A stretch of 64,000 nt of DNA from Saprospiraceae bacterium (GTDB lineage: Bacteria; Bacteroidota; Bacteroidia; Chitinophagales; Saprospiraceae): contig JAHDES010000003.1 in NCBI GenBank assembly GCA_020628645.1, positions 208,026 to 272,025 on the forward strand. The letters run 5' to 3'. The translations under genes were made by a program, and so were the position numbers. Each line of letters opens with the position of its first letter. The stretch's first letter is position 1. The notes under the pieces were generated by a model. The model made no database searches. It was not told the origin of the DNA and saw nothing but the letters and a program-made list of their open reading frames with translations. This document shows positions 11,801 through 18,284 of the stretch, in pieces.

Positions 11801-13691
11801 TATAGCAAACGTCTTGACTTTATCTACAACAAATACTTCTTCAAGTGGAAATTATACTTGGGATTTTGGAGATGGAACTACTTCTTCTGCTAGCAATCCA
11901 ACTTATGCTTTCTGTGATGAAGGAACATACAATGTTTGTTTAACCGTAACGAATACTTGTGGAAGTGATACACATTGTGAAATGGTTACTGTAACAATTC
12001 CATCTGGAACAGCACGACTTCAAGTTAGTGACGTTGGTGCTTCTCCTGGAAATATGATTAGCATACCTGTTACGATAGAAGATTGCGATTTAATCGCATC
12101 ATTAGCTGGTTCAATAGAAGTTGCAGATCCATCTGTAGCAACAATCACGGGCTTAACGCCTGCGAAAATTGCTCCTCAATTCTTTAGTGCAAATAATACC
12201 TTTAATTATTATGACAATAATGGTCAAGGCATTCCAGTTGCTGATGGAGATGTGTTATTTTATATTGATGTTACAGTTACAGGCACAGGAGGAGAAATAA
12301 CAACAATATCCTTAACAAACAATCCATTGATGATTGAATTAGGAACGATTGTAAATGGTGCAACAACTATTCTTCCTCATGTAGCATTGAAAGGTACACT
12401 TACAGTATCCTCCTCCTTAGTAGTAACAGGAAATATCATGACCTATTGGGATGAAGGTGTAGAAGATGCAGAAGTAATGTTTACAAGTCCATCTTATTCT
12501 GCCATGGAAATGACAGATGCAAATGGAGAATATATGAATCCTGATGTTCCTTCTCATGAAGAATATGTGATTCAACCATTCAAAGACATCAATGACGAAA
12601 ACGGTCTTTCTACTTATGCATTATTTGTTGGGCAACAATTTATCTTAGGAATGAATCCCGAAGAAATTTCTTCACCTTATCAAATTATTGCAGGTGATGC
12701 TAACTGTAGCAATTCATTCACCACCTTAGATTTATTTATCATCCAACAATTGATTATTGGAACAAATGACGCCTTAAATGATTGTCCTTCATGGGTGTTT
12801 GTTGCAGAAGGTTCAGCTATGCCATCGAATTATGATGCGTATAATGTATTCCCTTATTCCAATTGTGATACGATGATGTTGACACAAGATACTATTGCCA
12901 ATTTTGTAGGTGTCAAAGTAGGGGATATTCTTGGTCATGCTAATCCAAATAATTTTAGTAACAATGAAGCGGATCAACGTAATTTAGATGAGTTGTATTT
13001 AGTTGCTAATAAGAAAACTTACGAAGCAGGAGAATTAGTAGAACTAAGATTTAGAAGTTCTAATTTTGAGGATATTGCAAGTTATCAAATGGGCTTAGCA
13101 TTCGATCAAACGAAACTAGAATTTATTGATTATACTGCGCCAACACATTCTAACTTAGCGGCTACTGCTATAGGAACAGCGGAGGCTAACAAAGGAAAGT
13201 TAAGAGCAAGTTGGTTTAGTACTATTGGAAGTGGTATTACACTTAATGATACAGAAGAATTATTTGTTCTTCAATTTAGTGCCACAACAGCAATAGATGA
13301 TATTAGTACATTACTGTCTATTTCATCTGAAGATATTCATGCAGAGGCACATACAAGTACTTTAGAACAATTAGATATTGTTTTAGAATTTGTAGACGAA
13401 ACATCTACTTCTACATTAGACTTGGATAAAGCAACTTATGTTTTACATCAAAATACACCAAATCCATTTAAGGATATTACAACAATTCAGTTTGAATTGC
13501 CAATGCCAATGGAGGCGGAACTCGTAATTCATAATCAAGTTGGAGCAGAAATTTATCGTCTAGAAGGAAAATATACTCAAGGTCTCCATACAATTACACT
13601 AGATAAAGACATACTTACAAAAGGCGTGTATTATTACACCTTGAAGACGAAAGACTTCACAACTACACGCTCAATGATTTCAATCGAATAA
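2820..13691 (+). CDS. Giant secreted mosaic adhesin with SprB-type repeats and T9SS type A sorting domain
   Basis: A 3,623-residue exported protein. Domain order (rough residues): signal peptide 1-28; paired dockerin-like EF-hand motifs 34-120 ('GDVNNNGRVNAVDLLYIG', 'DVDGNGAIDDDDI'); cohesin-like 136-288; four Kazal-like Cys-rich modules 298-500 ('YDPVCGCNDVTYSNSCYAEA'); two PPC-like domains 507-760 ('GTYYIVVDG'); twelve SprB-type repeats 765-1735; an unrecognised domain about 1736-1920; thirteen more SprB-type repeats 1921-2985; PKD 2986-3060 ('YTWDFGDGT'); cohesin-like 3062-3197; carboxypeptidase-regulatory-like plus dockerin 3200-3320; cohesin-like 3389-3527; C-terminal type A sorting domain 3538-3623 ('HQNTPNPFKDITTIQFELP'). 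SprB of Flavobacterium johnsoniae is the T9SS-exported gliding adhesin; here an adhesive or matrix role is inferred, not shown. The next two co-directional genes encode a related type B cargo and a PorP/SprF protein. Confidence 0.9.
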   Translation: MMRKVLKRFIVALVAIICALGYAPLFSQTTNTFDVWPGDVNNNGRVNAVDLLYIGHEYGKTGPTRTIPSTIFLEQEGFEWNETFEDSLYPIDIGYADVDGNGAIDDDDIDGVRANFGLERNQVFTDGYQTGVEGVDPELILETSSYSINEGTVLDVTIKLGETINVSDFHGIAFQLSYNPELIEDNTTIDFSLDNNSWIASSNSNELKIVDEIESSPSQNRTQLGITKTNGFGLSGGGTIGIFSFIIEDIVITPKDTLIIEVDSVRMVDSEFKTVPVSLQNARIEVEVNQGDRNSATDCPKVYEFVVASNGVTYMNSCYAEADGQTLYTVGTGFGECIDPASIQAEPECESTESNQVCGCNGQTFQNPCYAEAAGVLSYTSGPCTANCYDPNLAQSSGYIDIDSDTGILTHKCGDFTYDPVCACNGVTYNNPCLAEASGIQSYTPGTCENACVNPALINSDPQCPENYDPVCGCNDVTYSNSCYAEAAGIQSHTPGACGTGGGTEVGWCSTVETIYCGDFLLDETTIGQPNNIVEYSILPNYTLLGPDKIYKINKTTPGDLQIVLEITTPNLDLDLFLLSGDCNDYDVVDGSYTSNATSNLETITYNNAPIGTYYIVVDGEFPSSQGNYRLEVSCGYLDCSNTQNLDCGHTFNYNNAYGSDDISLYSCNNISCAENNGPEVVHTFTTTATGQVDIYLSNLSANLELYLLNACDRESCMENSTNPGTNNEHISAYLPPGTYYVVVDGYNGATSNYNLLVDCVSSCNLNVTVTTTNSSCGQNSGSINVSSTGGTPGYVVTYDGPVSGSFYTYSSNCTIYNLPPGVYTVTKTDVNGCSDSEIVTVNDGSNLMINTWTTDPICGMGGAIEVTVSNGVGPYTVSVTGPKNVSLTSISNTFNITDLVPGTYTIQVTDAYGCVSLETVTLGDNNTGFTYTATPFPASCGSLGYIHVWIPDNNDAPYNILLNGPVSGFNSTNSNDFNIINLPGGTYTLTIENEYWCQETQTVVVPNTYMTIGTIVNNGICGEDGSITVNISSGSPSYHIQWSGAENGSFTTNNPSYTINDLMSGTYTVSVTDDNGCTDYEVLNVDNSNSYLNTNVVPITGSCGLGSIWIDINNGHAPYKITWDGPISSMANTSNDGYDIQDIPMGTYTITIIDDNGCSSTHTVTVNSNGGPIDIQLNTYPGNCGANGSIWVGIANGTVPYTISWDGPSSGATVSNNSSYSINDLSNGTYNITVTDDYGCVATKSITLINGVGNLTATATPTQITCGQYGSIWVDITSGVPNYQIEWDGPVSNSIIISDNWYNIQNLPAGTYTITITDFSGCSIVKTIEVITVGSDLSISTSVTHEACTSAGSIWVNINGGTAPYIIDWSGAANGTQNTSGQGYNITNLWQGTYTVVVTDANGCQDSQTVTINIAPSITINATGIDCVCGDNGSIWLSFSGGTAPYTVQWDGPASGNVTTVDQNYDILDLSCGSYSITVTDDNGCTATTSITLGQNGGNLNASLWTTDANCEGYGAIEVTIMGGDADYKIDWSGASTGTATTSSTNYNILNLVAGAYTITVTDDNGCTTTTSTTLGQNGGNLNASLWTTDANCGGYGAIEVTITGGDTDYTIDWSGASTGTATTSNINYNILNLVAGAYSITVTDNNGCTTTAQTTINSTGALSVTENTTNADCCDLGEIDLTVTGGSGNYTYTWNPAVSTSNRAQDLDAGIYEVTISDGTSCSTTASYTIYNTCVCEDIFTVDTIYHAGTNDLDYCVPIPYLDRTIYDIILDSQPYNLPTDPCDLDTIIYYSYAVVFGQGNSGPYEITSWNAHGQQFSGIVNDMDALTDSLNAWDPAGNWIHQPSIFTISGGDNSSNYANIEIKHLGSGVTATIQTNYTSVAFGFEVTIDGTPGTHELVVTDTTTCCSDTLIIVISDNCDLATNLSKTDAICDLDGSIQVSWTGGATPYDIEWSGQETGSATAASSPYTISGLDPGNYTVKVTDYNGCSETKSIYVGQSVGNLALSTTVTNGVCGANGSIGTNISGGTAPYEITWNGTVNGTFTTNNSTYDITNLPSGTYVVKVTDANWCMDTETVVISNGNNSLSTSTEVVNGTCGTLGSIWVTINSGIADYLISWSGPSNGSTTTSNSNYAISNLSSGSYTITVSDSNGCTSAETVTVNNSNGSFSIIAASNNGICGSNGSIDVSMSGGTADYTITWNGPVNGSVTQSSTDYTISSLPIGSYNVTVVDANGCGQSTTVSIGNSSGLSVSTTPYTAYCGQGGSIWIDITGGTADYTITWSGPSSGSATTSDMSYEIIDLTNGTYTVNVTGSNGCSDTEVVTIGNSNNNFSFSTVVTNTSCNSLGSIELNITGGAGDFTVSWSGASTGTTTISTNTYTITDLGAGTYTIMLTDNNGCSTSQTVSIYNTVGNLSLSASPTNAYCGVSGSIWLNISGGTADYTISWTGASTGTATSTSSSYDITNLLAGSYTINVTDGNGCTASTTTTVGSTGGNLSLNASPTDAYCGVNGSIWLTISGGTADYTISWSGASTGSATSTSSSYDITNLPAGSYTINVTDGNGCTVSTTTTIGTTGGNLSLNASPTDAYCGVNGSIWLTINGGTADYTISWSGASTGSATSTSSSYDITNLSAGSYTINVTDGNGCTASTTAIVGSNGGNLSVDATATDMYCGIQGSIWLIISGGNPTYTITWTGPSSGTGTSNTTAFDIPNLDAGTYIVTITDQNGCSITETLVVNNNSGSLSLTATPTNAACGVPGSIWLNISGGTAPYFIEWTGDATGNATSSSSNFDIPNLSAGTYTVEVTDANACTTTETVTVSNSGSNLSVVANPTNVVCGTAGSIWVTITGGSADYTITWTGPSSGSATTNNSAFDITNLGMGDYTITVTDATGCSTVQTATVGGSIALAATITPNNGSCGNGDGSISIMINNGSPNYTVFWTGPVSDNAVISTNDISIDNLPTGTYTVSIEDANGCNHVETVSIYNTNGAPVAGFSSIANVLTLSTTNTSSSGNYTWDFGDGTTSSASNPTYAFCDEGTYNVCLTVTNTCGSDTHCEMVTVTIPSGTARLQVSDVGASPGNMISIPVTIEDCDLIASLAGSIEVADPSVATITGLTPAKIAPQFFSANNTFNYYDNNGQGIPVADGDVLFYIDVTVTGTGGEITTISLTNNPLMIELGTIVNGATTILPHVALKGTLTVSSSLVVTGNIMTYWDEGVEDAEVMFTSPSYSAMEMTDANGEYMNPDVPSHEEYVIQPFKDINDENGLSTYALFVGQQFILGMNPEEISSPYQIIAGDANCSNSFTTLDLFIIQQLIIGTNDALNDCPSWVFVAEGSAMPSNYDAYNVFPYSNCDTMMLTQDTIANFVGVKVGDILGHANPNNFSNNEADQRNLDELYLVANKKTYEAGELVELRFRSSNFEDIASYQMGLAFDQTKLEFIDYTAPTHSNLAATAIGTAEANKGKLRASWFSTIGSGITLNDTEELFVLQFSATTAIDDISTLLSISSEDIHAEAHTSTLEQLDIVLEFVDETSTSTLDLDKATYVLHQNTPNPFKDITTIQFELPMPMEAELVIHNQVGAEIYRLEGKYTQGLHTITLDKDILTKGVYYYTLKTKDFTTTRSMISIE
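5112..8024 (+). repeat. SprB-type protein repeat block A, 12 units of about 243 bp
   Basis: Twelve tandem coding repeats of about 81 codons. The unit reads approximately CGxxGSIxVxxxGGTxPY, then xIxWxGPxxG, YxIxNLxxGTYTITVTD and NGC. The last unit (about 7800-8024) is a shorter variant lacking the central W-G-P part. Units 10 and 11 are nearly identical at DNA level. Confidence 0.85.
7311..7799 (+). repeat. Near-identical tandem duplication of SprB-type units 10 and 11
   Basis: Two consecutive units starting at 7311 and 7557 (246-bp period). Long stretches, such as the run from 'GGACAAAATGGCGGGAATC' onward, are identical between copies, whereas most other units have diverged. This indicates a recent in-frame duplication. 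Confidence 0.85.
8580..11774 (+). repeat. SprB-type protein repeat block B, 13 units of about 246 bp
   Basis: Thirteen tandem units after an intervening non-repeat domain. Each has a conserved Cys near the start ('YCG', 'TCG' or 'ICG') and a second in the 'NGC' motif near the end, about 50 residues apart. It ends where the PKD domain begins. Confidence 0.85.
10050..10787 (+). repeat. Near-identical tandem triplication of SprB-type units 19-21
   Basis: Exactly three 246-bp periods (738 bp). The copies share long identical stretches including 'TCGTATGATATTACGAATTT'-like segments and differ at few positions. This is the second site of recent in-frame expansion inside the gene. Confidence 0.85.
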
Positions 13692-13781
13692 AAATTGCTA
13701 AATCTAAATTTGTTTTGAGGGGAGTTTGTCAAATTTGGTCTTGAACCCTTATTTGATAGACCCCTTCCTCAAAGCAATTTT
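13691..13781 (+). terminator. Long nested hairpin after the giant adhesin gene
   Basis: Three nested complementary arms: AAAATTGC (13691-13698) with GCAATTTT (13774-13781); TTTGAGG (13714-13720) with CCTCAAA (13767-13773); GTCAAAT (13728-13734) with ATTTGAT (13751-13757). It begins at the stop codon. It is longer than a simple terminator and could also protect the 3' end of the mRNA. Confidence 0.6.
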
Positions 13782-13865
13782 ATACTAGTAAACGTATTCA
13801 TTTTCCCAGATGAATGCCTTGGCAATGCCATATCTCAAAACAAAAAGTTAAGCTAGAAAATCAAC

Positions 13866-14052
13866 TAAATATCAATATTTTAAAAAGTAATACGAAATTG
13901 AATAAGTGATTTCGTAAATCACACCTTAAACGTATCCCCGACTTTGCAGGTACGGGATTCAAGAAAATGCCGATTTGAAAAAATCAAAAATTATATACGA
14001 AAGGATTTTTCAATTTGGTATAAATATCAACATTTTAAAAAGTAATACAGAA
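13866..14052. repeat. Pair of ~31-bp direct repeats in an intergenic region
   Basis: Copies at 13866-13897 and 14021-14052 share TAAATATCAAnATTTTAAAA followed by AGTAATAC; they differ at one internal base and near the end. They flank a G/C-rich palindromic stretch at about 13934-13962 (CCCCGAC...GTACGGG). The whole 13782-14101 gap contains no gene. The distal copy lies 50-80 bp before the next ATG, so a regulatory role is possible. Confidence 0.6.
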
Positions 14053-14101
14053 AATAGGATTTAATTTTTCGTATTGCTAACAGTTTAAAAACATCAACAT
14101 T

Positions 14102-16006
14102 ATGTTCAAATACTTATCCTATATTTTTGTCATATGGATAGGAATGGGCTTCAATCTATTACAAGCACAAGACCTTGAGCTGTCCCTTGCTCATCATACT
14201 GTTTCATCTGGAGATACAGTTGAAGTAGAAGTGATTACTACCAACTTCTCCGATATTTTAAGTGTGCAATATTCTATCAACTGGAATCCATCAGTAATAC
14301 AATTTATTGAGCGAAAAGATATGGATCTTGAATATGTTGCAGTAGGTTCTTCTGATAGTGAAACAGGTAATTTGCGTATTTCTTGGTTCGATATAGAAGG
14401 TGACGGAGAGTCACTTGTAGATGGAGAAGTAATGATTGCTTTTAAATTTCTTACTGTTGGAAATGGAGGTGATTATACTGATTTAATGCTCACAGGAAGC
14501 CCTTTAGAAATTCAAGTAAATAATAATTTTAATCCAGATTTTTTAACTATTAACAATGGTTCTGTAAGTATTGTAGAACAGGAAATGGTGAACGTTAGTG
14601 CTAGTATCAATAATGTACCTTGTGCAGGAGAAGCAAATGGAAATATTGATATTTTAGTAGATGGCGAGGGCACGTATACCTTTGAATGGAATGGACCAAA
14701 TGACTTTAGTTCAAATGAACCGGATGTTTCTAATCTTTTAGCAGGAGATTATACCTTATCTATTTTTGATGCAGACGGAATCATGGTATTAGATACGATG
14801 TTTTCTATTACAGAACCACTTTCCATTTTACAAATTGCATCTATTGAAACAGATACAACGGATTGTGATAAAGCAAATGGAACTGTTTTTATCACCGCAC
14901 AAGGAGGAACATCTCCCTATACTTATGATATTGGTTTTGGTATAATGAACCAAAATATCATTGCTGGTTTAGAAACGGGTAGTTATCCAGTTACCGTTTC
15001 AGATGCAAATGATTGTATAACAATAGGGTCGTTTTTCATCTTTGCTCCAGATGCTCCAGAGCTTGATCTAGGAGAAGATATTACAGTTTGTGAAGATAAA
15101 ACAACCATTATAGAAGGTGGTGCATATGACAACTATCTTTGGTCAAATGGGGCAACAGAACCAGAATTATTCGTCAGTTCTCCAGGAGTGTACAGTTTAA
15201 CAATCACAGATGAACGTGAATGTACAGCTATTGATAGTATTTTGGTAGAATTTATTGATAATGTAGAATTGTTCTTAGAAAATGACTCTTTGGGTATTTG
15301 TCCAGGCGATTCTATTGCTTTAAACGTTGAATCTAATGGATCGCTTCAATGGCTCGATGAATCATCTACCATTAGTTTTCAAGAAGAAGGGAGTGTAGTT
15401 GCTCGACCTACTACAAGTACTAATTATCAAGTGATTGGCTCAAATGTATGTGGCAGTGATACCTTGATGATACCTGTTGAAGTGTATCGCATAACAGCAA
15501 GTGCAGGACAAGATACTTGTATTGCTTTAGGTACAGATGTACAATTAAATGCATCTGGTGGAGCGTATTATTATTGGATTGGTGGAGATTTCCCACTGAC
15601 AGATTATGATATTCCTAATCCGTATAGTTCACCAACAGATAGTACCACTTATTCTATTATGATTATTGATGAAAATAATTGTACCACTTTTGATTCTATA
15701 ACAGTTTTAGTGGCGAATAATCCACTGAGTTTTATTCCACATATTAATATGATGACTCCAAATAATGATGGTCAAAATGATCAGCTTGATTTTGGAGATT
15801 TAAGTAAATATGGGCCAAATACACTTCGAGTGTTTAATCGATGGGGAGATATCGTTTTTGAACAAATTGATTACCCAAAGAATAATGTTTATTTCGATGG
15901 TACTTATAAAGGACAAGAGCTTCCTGCTGGAAATTATTATTACGTATTAGCCTTTCGAGAGCAAGAAACACTGAAACAAACATTGACCATCGTCAGAGAC
16001 GAATAA
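14102..16006 (+). CDS. Secreted cohesin/SprB-like protein with T9SS type B (CHU_C) sorting domain
   Basis: A 634-residue exported protein. Signal peptide 1-22 (ends 'LLQAQ'), a cohesin-like beta domain about 23-160 ('DTVEVEVITTNFSDI', 'YSINWNPSVIQF'), two SprB-like segments about 163-320, Ig-like Cys-poor modules about 320-540, and a C-terminal gliding-motility-associated domain about 545-634 with the hallmark 'MMTPNNDGQNDQL', 'LRVFNRWGDIVFE' and 'LPAGNYYYVL'. That last domain is the type B T9SS sorting signal. Known type B cargo, SprB included, generally depends on a SprF/PorP-type protein, and such a gene follows. The cohesin-like domain could engage dockerin-like motifs of the giant upstream protein; this is inference. 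Confidence 0.88.
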   Translation: MFKYLSYIFVIWIGMGFNLLQAQDLELSLAHHTVSSGDTVEVEVITTNFSDILSVQYSINWNPSVIQFIERKDMDLEYVAVGSSDSETGNLRISWFDIEGDGESLVDGEVMIAFKFLTVGNGGDYTDLMLTGSPLEIQVNNNFNPDFLTINNGSVSIVEQEMVNVSASINNVPCAGEANGNIDILVDGEGTYTFEWNGPNDFSSNEPDVSNLLAGDYTLSIFDADGIMVLDTMFSITEPLSILQIASIETDTTDCDKANGTVFITAQGGTSPYTYDIGFGIMNQNIIAGLETGSYPVTVSDANDCITIGSFFIFAPDAPELDLGEDITVCEDKTTIIEGGAYDNYLWSNGATEPELFVSSPGVYSLTITDERECTAIDSILVEFIDNVELFLENDSLGICPGDSIALNVESNGSLQWLDESSTISFQEEGSVVARPTTSTNYQVIGSNVCGSDTLMIPVEVYRITASAGQDTCIALGTDVQLNASGGAYYYWIGGDFPLTDYDIPNPYSSPTDSTTYSIMIIDENNCTTFDSITVLVANNPLSFIPHINMMTPNNDGQNDQLDFGDLSKYGPNTLRVFNRWGDIVFEQIDYPKNNVYFDGTYKGQELPAGNYYYVLAFREQETLKQTLTIVRDE

Positions 16007-16062
16007 AATGATATGATGAAACTAGCCTTGTCTAGTAAGTAGCCTAACTTATTTGCTTGTCG

Positions 16063-16171
16063 AATAACTGCATTCATCATAAAAAGAGTAAATAACTGAC
16101 TGTAAGAAAATTATGAACCCTGCCCGACTGGTCAGGTGGGGATTTTTTGATGAATCTTAAAAGCAGTTATT
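16063..16171 (+). terminator. Large hairpin with REP-like G/C-rich tip after the type B cargo gene
   Basis: AATAACTGC (16063-16071) pairs with GCAGTTATT (16163-16171), and ATTCATCA (16072-16079) with TGATGAAT (16148-16155). The tip carries CCCTGCCCGACTGGTCAGG (from 16118) followed by GTGGGG and a T run, resembling both a terminator and a dispersed palindrome also seen near 31731. Confidence 0.6.
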
Positions 16172-16283
16172 GACCAAATAATTAGGTAAACCTACTTAGG
16201 TTTATTCAAGCAATTTAATTTAAAAAATACATGTAGATCAAAGGATACTACATGTTCAAGAATAAGGGGATAAATTAGTGCTT

Positions 16284-16484
16284 CTAGTTTTTACATCTTT
16301 TCAAAAAGAATACTTTTCGATTAGATGAATGCCTAGGGGAAAGAAATTTTCTAGAGCAAATCCGCTCTTCACTAAGATGTTGATGTTTAAATGCAGAAGC
16401 TGGCATTCGATGGGACGATTGCTGGTTTCTGCCAAACATTTGCATTATCCAAATTAAACCACAAAAGGCGCAAAAGAAAATCAT
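16284..16484 (-). CDS. Possible small membrane peptide, uncertain
   Basis: A 66-codon ATG reading frame opposite the surrounding genes. It starts with a hydrophobic segment ('MIFFCAFCGLIWIMQMFG') and continues as a basic, Ser/His-rich tail. No family is recognised, no strong ribosome binding site or -7 box is visible, and it could be chance. It is listed because it is the only plausible coding content in the 578-bp gap between the type B cargo gene and the PorP/SprF gene. Confidence 0.25.
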   Translation of the reverse strand: MIFFCAFCGLIWIMQMFGRNQQSSHRMPASAFKHQHLSEERICSRKFLSPRHSSNRKVFFLKRCKN

Positions 16485-16583
16485 TGTTTATTACACAATT
16501 GATTTAAGTGCTAAACGAAAATTGCCCCGACAAATTATTATACCAAGTTTTTTAGCATACTACTTATAAAAAACATCAACAAC

Positions 16584-17510
16584 ATGACACGATTTATATT
16601 TTTTCTAGCTTTTATAATAGCCACCCAAGCGTATAGCCAGCAATTAGTAGATGCTAGTTTGTTTAGTAGTAATCGGTTCGCTTGGAATCCTGCTACTACT
16701 GCACCAATGAATTCATGGGAAGCGGGCTTAAATTACCGCCAACAATGGACAGGCTTCAATGATGCTCCTCGTACAGCCATTCTTAGTTATCAGCATCCAT
16801 TTATTGACCACAATATGAGTATAGGAGTGTTTATACAGCATGATAACATTCATCCATTAAAAGCAAATTCTATTTCTTTTACGTATGCTTATAAAATTAA
16901 AGCATTTCGATATGGACAATTTTCAATCGGTCTTTTAGGAACATTGAGTGAATATCATGTGAATAGTAATAATATTGTAGTCAACAGCTTTGATGATCGT
17001 TTGATACCTGCTGATGAGACTTCTCAAATGATTCCCAATGGAGGTTTTGGAGTTTATTTTCAATCTTTTGCCGAGAATGATTTTGAACGAACCTATTTTT
17101 ATGTAGGCGGAGGTATAAATCAATTCTTTAAATCAAATATATTATTTGATAGTGATCAATATCCCTCCAATTTTAAACGTGCAATGCATGCCAATGCCCA
17201 AGCAGGTGTACGTGTTATACAAGATCATTGGGCATTTGAACCGAGTGTTTGGGTCGATTATGTGGATGCATCTATCTATCACACTACTGCCAAACTTCAT
17301 GTTGAACACTATGAAACCTTTTGGGCGGCACTTGCTTATAACTCTAATCGCACCGCTTTTTTACAAGTGGGTTTAATTCTTAAAAATGGTGTTTTCAAAG
17401 ATGGACTTTGCCGTATCGGAACACAGGCCTCTTACAATTTGGGTAAATTAGGGACTTATCAGGGAATGACTTATGAATTTTTTGCAAGTTATGGTTTGGA
17501 TTTAGACTAA
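16584..17510 (+). CDS. PorP/SprF family type IX secretion outer-membrane protein
   Basis: A 308-residue protein with signal peptide 1-18 ('IIATQAYSQQ') and a beta-barrel character. The N-terminus shows the PorP/SprF pattern: 'NRFAWNPATTAP', 'GLNYRQQWTGFNDAPRTA' and 'SYQHPF', followed by amphipathic strands and the C-terminal 'TYEFFASYGLD'. In the F. johnsoniae system SprF lies beside sprB and is needed for SprB to reach the cell surface. Here it follows two SprB-repeat cargo genes in the same orientation, so it is probably their dedicated export or attachment partner. It is a divergent paralogue and need not be the core PorP of the T9SS. Confidence 0.88.
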   Translation: MTRFIFFLAFIIATQAYSQQLVDASLFSSNRFAWNPATTAPMNSWEAGLNYRQQWTGFNDAPRTAILSYQHPFIDHNMSIGVFIQHDNIHPLKANSISFTYAYKIKAFRYGQFSIGLLGTLSEYHVNSNNIVVNSFDDRLIPADETSQMIPNGGFGVYFQSFAENDFERTYFYVGGGINQFFKSNILFDSDQYPSNFKRAMHANAQAGVRVIQDHWAFEPSVWVDYVDASIYHTTAKLHVEHYETFWAALAYNSNRTAFLQVGLILKNGVFKDGLCRIGTQASYNLGKLGTYQGMTYEFFASYGLDLD

Positions 17511-17595
17511 TAATTCATCTGAAAATTCTATTTTAAAAGAGGATCAATTTATCTTCACCCTCTAACAATAATATTTCAGAATTAAGATGTAAGCC

Positions 17596-18021
17596 ATGTG
17601 TTTACAAAAAAGATGGAGCTCCATAATTTTTTTATTAGGAATTAGTAGTCTACCATTTACTCAAGAAAATATATTCAAAATTGGTGACTATGCTCGTCCA
17701 GATTTAGAAAGAAAAATACTTTCTATAACTCCAAATTTAAGAGGAGCAAACTATTTTACTAGAAACGATTTATCCAATTTGAAGCAAACAACTCTTGATA
17801 TTGGTTTCCGACTTTATCATAGTAAAAACACTCGAAATACTGATTTTCGATTAGAGTTAAATCGCGGAATACGAGCAACTATATGAATATCTTATTTCAA
17901 TCGGACTCGTAGATGAAAACAATTATGCTTTTTTGCAGTCTTAAATGATGTATGGCAATATGAATCTTTCGTTAAGCCCAATTATCATAAAGTTGAAAAT
18001 CGAGTAGCACCTCTAAATTAA
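17596..18021 (+). pseudogene. Frameshifted remnant of a small secreted protein gene
   Basis: It opens at the ATG at 17596 with a signal-like N-terminus ('IIFLLGISSLPFTQEN') and reads to a TGA at 17884. Protein-like sequence continues in the next frame from about 17867 ('LYEYLISIGLVDENNY') to 17944, and then back in the first frame from about 17935 ('LNDVWQYESFVKPNYHK') to a TAA at 18019-18021. Two compensating indels in a single ancestral gene explain this best. Function unknown. It lies directly downstream of the PorP/SprF gene. Confidence 0.5.
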
Positions 18022-18088
18022 TTTCTTTCACTATTACTATTGCTTTTTTGTATCATATCAATCACTATAGCATTTGCCACTGTTTAAG

Positions 18089-18273
18089 TCATATACTCAA
18101 GAAGATGTATATCAGAATCGGAGTCGAACTAGATTGCCCCATGATTTTGTAAAAAACATAAGCATCTTTAGAGTTTTCGTCCTCAAGATAAACCAATCCA
18201 CAATCTTCCATTTCATTTAACATAGGACATGCTGCTCCTAGATGAAAGATTAAGAAAAGGAGGAAACGGTATT
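18089..18273 (-). pseudogene. Possible lipoprotein gene remnant
   Basis: An open frame on the minus strand ends at 18089 and reads 'FLLFLIFHLGAACPMLNEME' then a short acidic and aromatic tail ('DENSKDAYVFYKIMG'). It resembles a lipoprotein signal with a lipobox Cys, but a stop lies immediately upstream and no ATG, GTG or TTG precedes the hydrophobic part. It may be a decayed gene or a chance frame. Confidence 0.25.
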
Positions 18274-18284
18274 ATCACTTGCAC

